A DNA stretch of 64,000 nt from Tremella fuciformis (taxonomy: Eukaryota > Basidiomycota > Tremellomycetes > Tremellales > Tremellaceae): contig CP136496.1 of assembly GCA_032768795.1 (NCBI GenBank), positions 992,001-1,056,000 of the forward strand, in the 5' to 3' direction. Under the pieces are notes generated by a model, which saw only the letters and a program-made list of their open reading frames with translations, did no database searches and was not told the origin of the DNA. Every line of letters begins with the position of its first letter. Positions within the stretch are counted from its first letter, which is position 1. The position numbers were made by a program, and so were the translations under genes. Positions 1 to 8,699 of this stretch are shown one piece after another.

Positions 1-889
1 AGGAAGTGCAAAGGAAGGGATGTGAAGTCGTGTGAAGTGTTGTGTGGCACGAGTGATCGAGAAGAGCGGTTATCAGCGTGATTCTGCAACTCGGTCCACA
101 GCCGGTCTGGATACGTGTAAAGCAAAGCGAGGAGTGACAGCAGAATATTGGCATGGGACTGCGCTCTCCCGAAAAGGATTAATGAATCTTGCAGAGGGAG
201 AAGCTCAGGCGCAGGCCATCATGTGGTGGGAGGCGCCTGAAATGCGCCCTTCGCCCAGCTGGTGCGTCCGTGGGTTGATAGCAAACAGATGCTCACCTCG
301 TGTAAGTCCTCGAATCACTCGTCAATAGAGGAGAATGAGACAACGATGAGGTGTACTGTTACTGAATTGTCAAGGAATGACGAGCGAAAGTCCGTGTCCA
401 AGATGGGGAGGTGGCAGGTGGTCCGGGGGGTTCCAGGAACGCGTTTCGCGAAGAGGCTAGTAAATTGGGAGAGGAGTGATGGGTGACGTCGGTAGAGATG
501 GAGATGTTGACGCTTCGAGTAGGATGCGGGGAGGAGAAAGAGGAGCGGGTGGTGCCCAGAGTGGCGAGGAGGATTGAATGCGGAATGATTGTTGCGAGAA
601 GAGGCAAGTTTGTGGTGAGTGAGGTCGGATGTTCAGGAAGCGGGATGAAAGCGGTGACGTCCAAGAGGCATCGCCACAAGACGCGTCAGGGCTTGTTCGC
701 TAAGGGGCGTACGGTTGATTCAGGGTCCACAACAACCCGTTTTAGATGTGGGATCAGCGAAACCGACGACACGAGTTACGTAAAAACTCATGTAGTGGCA
801 AGTCACTTTGCCTCCACTTTCCATGGTCCACTCACCTTTCGACCGTCCTCGAGCTTGGACAGTCGCCTTTGGTGCGCGTCAGAGGCGAA
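1..889. other. no gene recognised (upstream of TDP1)
   Basis: I see no convincing gene here. Several short open frames exist on both strands, but none has recognisable domain character or a consistent exon pattern. The right part is probably promoter and leader of the phosphodiesterase gene that follows. Its first exon could extend further left, because the same frame is open back to an ATG at 746. Confidence 0.4.
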
Positions 890-3684
890 ATGGACAGAGG
901 TCCACTGCCCCGACGAGGGCAGAACCCAGACTTTGACGTGTACTGCGACTCTGTATTCGACAACCTCGATCCAGAAGATGCAGATTTTGGGGAGATGCGC
1001 AAAGCCCTGTGGGCGACCTGGCGGACTGCGCCTCCGACCGGAGGAGGAGCAGCCCATAGAGAACAACGAGACGATGATGATGACGAGCTGCAAGCGTGAG
1101 ATCGCTGAGATCGCTCTTTGAGAAGAACACATAATAGCTGATCACAACAGAGCACTCGCTTTGTCAGTCGAGGAGGCACAAGACTTCCCGGTATACGCTT
1201 CACCCCGCCCGGAAGCAGATGATGAAGACCTCAGAAGAGCAATAGCCATGTCCGAAGCAGAAGCTAGAGCACCGAAGAGACAAAGACGAGAAGAGACGCC
1301 GGACGAGGAAAGGAGGATGCTCGAAGAGTGAATTCCCTCATACGCAGCTGAATCGCGTCTCATCGCTAGAGCAATGGCGGCATCCCTCGCTGAGTCGGTA
1401 TCTGAACCGTCAAACAGCGCAACGAGAGCCTCGGAAGGGAGTTCTGAGCAGCATCAGAGCTCCACAGCTCCAGTGCACGAGGTGACCGACCCAAAAGCCA
1501 CCGCGACTGCGCTCAAGCTTGGAGGACAGGTCATTGATCGCGCTCAGCTTGAACGAGAACGCCTCGCTCGGCAGGCTGCCCGGTCAGCGTCTGCATCTTC
1601 CGCAGCTCCTAGCCTGCCTGTAGCCAGCTCGACTTCCGCCGGAGAGTCTTCTTCACCATCAATCGCAAGTGGACGCGATCTTTTGCGTGAACTCAGACAA
1701 GCACGCAATGGTGTCAACGGCCATCGTCCGGAGAATGCCGTCGCCTCCTCGTCATCGAGCAGGAGCAAAGGTGTCCCTAGCTCTCGCCCTCATCCTTTCC
1801 AGCAGACCGGGTCCTTGCCTCACGATGCCGCTGGCGAATACTTCCTGAACGGAGAGATTCGGCATGTCGCCCTGACAATTGGCGAACAAAACGACTCGCC
1901 TACCTTTAGCTTGCCTCAGGTAGTGGGCGACGTGAGCCTCTTATCCCGCTGTCTCGGATCATCTGCTGAGCGTCAGAAATCCCAAATCTCCCTGCTGGTG
2001 TTGTGTAGCTTTGTTCACTCTGATGAGTGGCTTGCTGGGGTTTTACCGAATCCAGAGCAAGTGCCCACAGTTATGATACGGCCTCACCCACGCGAAATGC
2101 ACCCCGCATGGAACGGTAAAGTGCAGGCTCAGCCCACGGGCGAGGTAAACTGCTACCCTCAGATGGTAGGTGACTATGGGTGTGTCCTTTTTGCACGCGA
2201 TTGGACTTGGGAATTGCTGATGTCTGCAAATCGGCGCACATGAAGTTCGCATTGGTGGGAGGCATCGCAACTGAGTGGTGAGAAAGCTGATGCAAGATTT
2301 TCTACAAGTCAAGAAGAATGCGGATCATGATTACCACGGCTAATATGGTCGATTATGACTGGAAAGGGATCGAAAACGTTTGTGGCTGTTTCGGCAATAC
2401 CTATCGGATCTGACTATTGCAGACTGTCTTCGTGCAGGACTTCCTGCCTCGCTCAGGCTCATCGAAAGCTGCGACAAATCCCAAAGGAGAAGACTTCTTG
2501 TCCCAATTTAGACACCTCCTAGGTCATATGAAAGTCCATAAAGCGATCCGATATCTTCAAGCAAATCATTCGGCAGGCTCAGCAATCCCTCTTGAAGCGA
2601 CTGGGGACCTTGAGCTTCTGAAAAGTTACGATTGGTCCCGTGTCGCAGTTCGCCTCGTCATGAGCATCCCGGGCTACTACGGGGGTTGGGATGAGGCAGA
2701 CAAATTTGGTATCTGCAGGCTGGCAAAGGTGCTGAAAGAAGAGGGTTGGACGCCCGGGAGAGGCGAAAGGGTTTCGACCGAGTATCAGGTAGGTCGAACA
2801 CCGCGCCTAGTTCCACGCTCATAGGAAGGGGTCTTCTCTTGGACAATTCGGAATGGACTGGATGGATATGTTCTACAACTTGTGTGGCGGAAAAGATATT
2901 CGATCCCTTGCGAATCGACCTAAAGCAAACTCTTGGCCGCCGATGAAGATCATGTTCCCGTCACTCGCGACGGTCGAGAGAAGCGTGCTCAAAACCGAAG
3001 TGGGTAATGGCATTTGTATTTGTCGAAAAGGTCAGGCTGACTGCCAGGGCGGGGGCACCATGTTCTGCGGCAAGGCATTTGGTCCAAATACCAGATGTCT
3101 TTACCACCACGCTGAGTCCAAACGTGGTGGAGTCTTAATGCATGCGAAAGTAGGTCAGGACCTTGGGTCTGAGCCGAGACTTATCATGTAGCTTCTTGTT
3201 GGCATCTTCGAACCCATACCTCGAACCCTCGGCTTCGAACCAAAGCTAGAGAACGAATCTGCAAGCTCGATCGGCAAGCGGAAGGCAGACGCCATGGACG
3301 ACTCCACATCGAATGTGGGCGGCTGGGTCTACATCGGGAGTCACAACTTCTCGTCTGCCGCATGGGTTCGTTGCCTCCCGTCTGCCCGAGTTGAGAGCTC
3401 AGAGTCAGGGAACTTTCAATTTCTCGAAAAAACTGCTCAGCATTCGCAATTATGAGCTGGGCCTTGTACTACCTCTACGTGGATAAGCATCTATGGTGTT
3501 CCTGCAACTGTGGCTGATAACTCAGCAAAGAACAGTGCGAACGCCACTGCAGACGCAATCGCCCCATATAGACGGCCGCCTCGACCTTATGGCAAGGATG
3601 ACGTTCCTTGGGTGAGTATTCAAGAGTGTCGACGGCAGTAGCTCATGGGTGTAGGACCAGAATACCCACCGGAACCAGGCATGA
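890..3684 (+). CDS. TDP1: tyrosyl-DNA phosphodiesterase (Tdp1 family) with N-terminal UIM-like motifs
   Basis: Tdp1 enzymes hydrolyse 3'-phosphotyrosyl links left by trapped topoisomerase I. I place eleven introns: 1096-1150, 1328-1369, 1932-1976, 2166-2230, 2255-2296, 2378-2422, 2789-2828, 3000-3047, 3150-3191, 3366-3408 and 3479-3525, plus a last one at 3612-3654. The N-terminus carries acidic helices ending in ALALSVEEA, AIAMSEAEA and AMAASLAES, which resemble ubiquitin-interacting motifs. The two HKD-type motifs read AHMKFAL and MHAKLLVG. Other family landmarks are ITTANMVDYDW, TVFVQDF, GSHNFSSAAW and YRRPPRPYG near the end. The intron at 2166 has no AG at its expected 3' end (aa at 2229-2230), so the copy may be damaged or spliced unusually. 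The start is uncertain (746 or 890). RanGAP follows on the same strand 249 bases downstream. Confidence 0.8.
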
Positions 3685-3933
3685 GTAAGCATACACCCAA
3701 TGGCCGCTTTCAATCCCTTGTTATGTGGACTTGCACCCCCTTTTGGTATACTGTTGGGAGACATGCATTCTTGACCGATTCTATCTCGCTCCCATGACTT
3801 TGCCACCCAGGATTCGTCACCGCTGGAATTTGCTTGCTGGCCAATGCGTGTTCCTGAATACGTCTGGTCTTTGTTCAACTTTGCTGCATATATCATCTGC
3901 CCTCGGAGCAAGACTACACCGTAGAGAGACGCG

Positions 3934-5353
3934 ATGTCAGCGTCGTCCTCTACGTCGGCATCCCCGGCCAGCTCAAAGGTCTTCTCCATCTTGGGCAAGA
4001 ACCTCAAAGCCAACACCCCGTCCGAGCTCGAACCGTACTTATCTGAACTACGCGAGCTGGATGATGTTGAGGAGGTGCACTTTGGGGGGAACAGTCTAGG
4101 CGTCGAAGCGTGTCAGGCGATCGCAGAAGTCTTGGGCAGCAAGAAGTATCTGAAAGTAGGTCTTGTCCTTGTAGCCCCTTTACACCCCTCCCTCCGCCAT
4201 GTCTACCAGAACTGAGTTGAGCAGGTCGTCGACCTGGCGGACATCTTCACTGGTCGCCTGATCTCTGAGATCCCACAAGCTCTCTCAGCGCTATGCGACG
4301 CCCTCGCACCATCTACCACGCTCGTCGAGCTCGACCTGTCCGATAACGCCTTCGGGGGCCGGTGCGCAGACGCTATGGTCCCGTTCTTGACCCAAAATAC
4401 GTCGATGGAGGTGTTCAAGCTCAACAACAACGGGCTGGGCGTATGGGGCGGGACGGTCGTCTCCGACGCGCTGCTCGCCAACGCCGCGAAGCGTAAAGAA
4501 GGTGGGAAGAAACTACGGGTGATGGTGTGCGGGCGCAACCGGCTGGAAAACGGGTCGGCGCCGCACTGGGCTAAGGCCTTCGCGGCGCACGGCGGGCTGC
4601 GCGAGGTGCGGATGCCACAGAACGGTATCCGCATGGAGGGGATTGCTGCGCTTGCCGAGGGCTTGGCGGCATGCCCGGAGCTGCAGGTGCTCGACCTGCA
4701 GGATAACACGGCCACCAAGGTCGGCACGAGGAGCATTGTCAAGCACCTGAGTGGGTGGGCCGACCTGCGCGTCCTCAACCTCAGCGATTGTCTCGTTGGC
4801 TCCGCGGGCGGAGTGGCGCTCGCTACAGCCCTTGCGAGTGGAAGCAACCCGAAGCTGGAGCAGCTCAAGCTGCAGTACGGCGAGTTTGACGGCAAGACGG
4901 TGGAAATTCTGGCAACGGCGGTCACACAGCACTTGTCCAAGTTGGAGGTGCTCGAGCTGAATGGGAATCGATTCAGCGAGGATGACGAGTGCGTGGAGAA
5001 GCTCAAGGAGGCTTTGGAAGTGCATGGAAACGGAGACGCATTGGACGAATGTGAGTCTTACTGCTCCTTTGCTCGTATCTTGCCTCGAGGTCTGGGCTAA
5101 TCTGCAGTGGATGACATGGAGGAGCCCGAATCAGGCGATGAGGATGAATCAGAAGCTGAAGCGGAGAACAGTGACGAGGATGAGGAAGGAGGTGAGGACG
5201 ACGGCGTTGCACCGGGAGAAGATGGCAGCAAGGCTCTTCCACCCACAAGCGACCAGGCTGCAGACGCGTGAGTACCGCTTGACGTGGCACGCGACCTCGC
5301 TGATGCGTAGATTGGCGGACCTCTTGGCTGGCGTACACGTCAAGCCCGAGTGA
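3934..5353 (+). CDS. RNA1: Ran GTPase-activating protein (RanGAP/Rna1)
   Basis: RanGAP activates GTP hydrolysis by Ran in the cytoplasm and so sustains the Ran-GTP gradient for nuclear transport. The spliced product is built of leucine-rich repeats throughout (for example LVELDLSDNAFGG, LQVLDLQDN, LRVLNLSDCLVG, LEVLELNGNRF), followed by a strongly acidic Glu/Asp tail, which is the classic RanGAP layout. Introns are 4156-4224, 5051-5107 and 5268-5310, each keeping frame. The last short exon encodes ADLLAGVHVKPE. The start ATG at 3934 gives MSASSSTSAS and then a first repeat (EEVHFGGNSLG). The catalytic arginine region lies in the early repeats. The gene looks intact and full length. Confidence 0.92.
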
Positions 5354-5566
5354 GAGATGGGTTGGAGCGCGGTTGACGAACCACACGACGGTCCATCGGA
5401 TCAAATGTAGATTTTACAATCAGCATGATGGTAGAGCATGAATGTTTGAGCCATCCCCCCTATCCGTTCGTTGCGAGGAAGTCGAGATTGGGATATCATC
5501 GCGTCCATGCGATAGTGTGGCTCCTACAGACACAGCCCTCGGCCCCCTCATCTCGTCCGAGTGGGA

Positions 5567-6082
5567 CTAGTCCTCGTCCATCTTCTTCGCTCCTTTCGCC
5601 TCGCTGACACCCATTAGCAGGATGGCGACAAAGGTCACAGACCAAGCTTACCCGATATATAGGACGTTGTTGCACCGTATGAACACCTCTCCTAGTGCGC
5701 CGTTCGACTTGCCGTTCTCCATCTCTTCGGTATTTGCGAGCTGCGATCAGCAAGTCCCCTCCTAGTTCCTCAGTCCATCTCTGTATATCCATTATTGTCC
5801 TCCTCGACCATCGATACAGCCCGCTGCTGTGCCCCTCCTTACACCCTTCGCGTCCAGATCTCTTCTCTCCGCCGCAGTGATCATCTCAGCCAGTTATCCT
5901 CACTCACTTGCAGGTTCATGTAGCCGTCGGTCGATACCAAGTACCCCCGGTACTCCAGGCCCCACTTTAGTCGGACATTCACCACCTTGCCCGTCAATTC
6001 CTGCAGGAATGGTTTCGGGTTGACCGGCTACCTGTCAGCTGAGCTCTCGGTTGAACAGCTAACTCACTGCTATTGCTGACAT
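5567..6082 (-). CDS. SMX3: small nuclear ribonucleoprotein F (SmF)
   Basis: SmF is one of the seven Sm proteins forming the ring on spliceosomal snRNAs. Four short exons reconstruct it: 6068-6082, 5908-6027, 5652-5740 and 5567-5603. The Sm1 motif is [20 protein letters not shown], followed by [16 protein letters not shown]. The Sm2 motif is [13 protein letters not shown], and the C-terminus is a short Lys/Asp tail. The length (about 86 residues) fits the family. The 167-base intron at 5741-5907 is the longest in this gene. The start codon lies only 92 bases from the hairpin-dense tandem repeat that separates it from the divergent RWD gene, so its promoter must be very short or overlap the repeat. 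Confidence 0.9.
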
Positions 6083-6174
6083 GGCGCGAAGGTGTAAATA
6101 CGTTGAAGTCCTCGGACCGTGAAAGGCGAACTTCTCGTCTGGTCAGAAGGATTAGGCACCTGTATCTCTAATCA

Positions 6175-7540
6175 GCGTAGCTCTTACGGGGCGAATTTCT
6201 GCGGGTGTCCCTGGAACGAAAACGGTAAATGGGGGAATTAAATAAGAAAATTCCGGCCATTCTGATTTCATCAGCACAATCCTAATATGCATTGTGTCCT
6301 TGCCAAATTGCCTTTCATCAGAGAATAAAGATCTATGCATGAGGCTGATGCATGGAATGATCTCTGTAGCAGAACCAATCGCCTACATAGCTACTGCCAT
6401 ACCCTGCCCTATCATTGCACCAAAATGGTTACAATAGCGCAAGTCTGACAAGACTGCAATAGGCTTGCCAGGTGGCAGCTGTGACATAGCCCCTGTGACC
6501 AGCTTGGCATGCCTATGATCATCTGATCAGCCTAGCATGCCCAACAAGCACTTGCGCATCTCTTGATGAAGTGCTTTAGCTTGCAACTAATCAATGTTCT
6601 ACAGTACATCCGGCTTTGCCGGATGCTTGACCCGTAAGGGCTGCGATGGCTGCGCCGCTAGGCGCAAGGGGGGGTCTTGGGGGGGTGTCCCACCCCCCCA
6701 TGTCTAACGGAACCAAAGAACAAGGAATTGCATTAGGTTTTCCAAATTGCCTGAGAACCAATAACTTGAATACCTGATTAGAAATTCAGAGCTAAAAAAG
6801 AATTGAAATAACGAGCTACGCCCTATCGCGCACTTTCCTGCACGATCTACCTAGTCAGCGTAGCTCTTACGGGGCGAATTTCTGCGGGTGTCCCTGGAAC
6901 GAAAACGGTAAATGGGGGAATTAAATAAGAAAATTCCGGCCATTCTGATTTCATCAGCACAATCCTAATATGCATTGTGTCCTTGCCAAATTGCCTTTCA
7001 TCAGAGAATAAAGATCTATGCATGAGGCTGATGCATGGAATGATCTCTGTAGCAGAACCAATCGCCTACATAGCTACTGCCATACCCTGCCCTATCATTG
7101 CACCAAAATGGTTACAATAGCGCAAGTCTGACAAGACTGCAATAGGCTTGCCAGGTGGCAGCTGTGACATAGCCCCTGTGACCAGCTTGGCATGCCTATG
7201 ATCATCTGATCAGCCTAGCATGCCCAACAAGCACTTGCGCATCTCTTGATGAAGTGCTTTAGCTTGCAACTAATCAATGTTCTACAGTACATCCGGCTTT
7301 GCCGGATGCTTGACCCGTAAGGGCTGCGATGGCTGCGCCGCTAGGCGCAAGGGGGGGTCTTGGGGGGGTGTCCCACCCCCCCATGTCTAACGGAACCAAA
7401 GAACAAGGAATTGCATTAGGTTTTCCAAATTGCCTGAGAACCAATAACTTGAATACCTGATTAGAAATTCAGAGCTAAAAAAGAATTGAAATAACGAGCT
7501 ACGCCCTATCGCGCACTTTCCTGCACGATCTACCTAGTCA
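6175..7540. repeat. perfect tandem duplication, two 683-bp units, rich in hairpins
   Basis: The units 6175-6857 and 6858-7540 appear identical base for base where I compared them. The sequence is AT-richer than its surroundings and has no long ORF. Each unit begins GCGTAGCTC and carries the reverse complement GAGCTACGC 639 bases in (6813-6821, 7496-7504). It contains a string of perfect stem-loops, including stems at 6262-6274, 6275-6296, 6329-6363, 6442-6455, 6546-6576, 6609-6623, 6651-6666 and 6679-6699, each repeated at +683. The left flank and both unit ends share the short motif cta(a/g)tca (6168-6174, 6851-6857, 7534-7540), which could be a degraded target duplication. I recognise no known element family. 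It could be a mobile non-autonomous element, a structured-RNA locus or a local duplication. Confidence 0.9.
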
Positions 7541-7609
7541 TGTCGGGGTCTGGCTCAGAACCGCGAGCCGCTGTCTAGCATGTCTGCTGGTTCGCACTGA
7601 ACATGGAGC

Positions 7610-8459
7610 ATGGAGCAGGATGCTGCGACTCGACTCGGATCAGAGCTCGAGCTCATTGAGGCATCGCTGCTCCCCGCAGAAACGCTAGCTGAAACATCGG
7701 CATCAGAATGGCCGAGAACGTTCACCATCACCAGCACCGAGAGCTCGCTGTCAATCCATGTCTCATTGAGCCAGACATACCCGGACAGAAGCGGCGTTCA
7801 CGTCGAAGTGAAGAGCAACGAGGATGGTAGGCAGCAAGCGGAGGACCGTATCAGCTGGGCGGACCAGCGCATGGAGGCCTGGGATCCGGATGAAGAGTAC
7901 GCATTGCATTTCACCGTCAAGCCCTCGACTCATATGCAGCTACCCTCTGTATCAGCTTCTCACAACGCATTTTCTGCCGCTCTTGGCGCCTGTGCTGGCT
8001 TCAGCTGAGGCAGGATCCTCAGCTCCAGATCCAGCTCCTCGGCAAGCCGACGAAGCTCCTCATCACTGCCTTCTCACCTCGCACCACCTGCTCTCTCCGA
8101 GCAAGCGCAAAGACCTGATCGCTCTCTCGTCTCAGCTATCACTCGTTGGATTTGCCAAGACTGGACATCCAGGCATCATGTACGCCATCGGATCTCGCGA
8201 AGATCTCGAAGAATGGCAGCGCGAAGTGAAGAGCTGGAACTGGCTCGCTCTGCGAGTTCGAGTCGCCCCAGAGCCCATCCCAGCCGAATCTGCAGAGGAT
8301 GCAGGAGGTGGCAGAGGTAGTGCGAGCGGTGCGCGAGGAGGCAAGGGCAGAGGGGAGTGGGCGGAGCTGGAAAAGCTGAGCGATGCGCTCGAGTGGATGA
8401 GGATCAGAGGCAGAGAGCGCTTGCTGTTAGACGTTGGCATGGGCTCAGGCAAGGGCTGA
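7610..8459 (+). CDS. RWD-domain protein (RWDD2-like, RWD plus DUF1115)
   Basis: One intron (7897-7939) joins two exons into a protein of about 268 residues. The N-terminal half starts with an acidic helix (SELELIEASLL) and reads like an RWD domain, ending in DYPLYQLLTTHFLPLL. The C-terminal half contains LTSHHLLSPSKRKDLI, then LVGFAKTGHPGIMYAIG and LEEWQREVKSWNWLALRVR, the arrangement seen in RWDD2/DUF1115 proteins. It ends in a helix rich in Arg. RWD domains mediate protein contacts; the function of this subfamily is not well defined. The ATG at 7610 lies 69 bases past the tandem repeat, so its promoter abuts that element. SmF is divergent on the other side. Confidence 0.75.
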
Positions 8460-8699
8460 TTGTGCTGCTGGAGGTGCTACGCGGAGTCTTCCCCAACTGA
8501 TGCGTCTTCCATGCAGCAGCCGTGAGAGATCTAGTGGAGGCCCGTGCGTTCGCCACCCGCCCCACGCATCACCTCTGACTTTTTGACAACCGGCATTCCT
8601 CTTTCTCCTCTTGTTGACTTGCAATTGCGATAGCTTAGGATCTCCTCTCTCACATCGTCCACTTGACCAGGGTGCTCGGCTTCACAAAGCAAAGGGGAC

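Noticed and set aside
483..1121. 212-codon plus-strand ORF
   Set aside because: It overlaps the first TDP1 exon in another frame, has Arg/Ser-rich shadow composition and no recognisable domain.
6175..7540. hammerhead-ribozyme retrozyme
   Set aside because: The tandem structured layout suggested it, but I found no CTGATGA core paired with GAAA in either unit. Not supported without a covariance search.
6175..7540. LTR pair or solo-LTR tandem
   Set aside because: The unit lacks TG..CA ends at its boundaries and there is no internal retroelement sequence.
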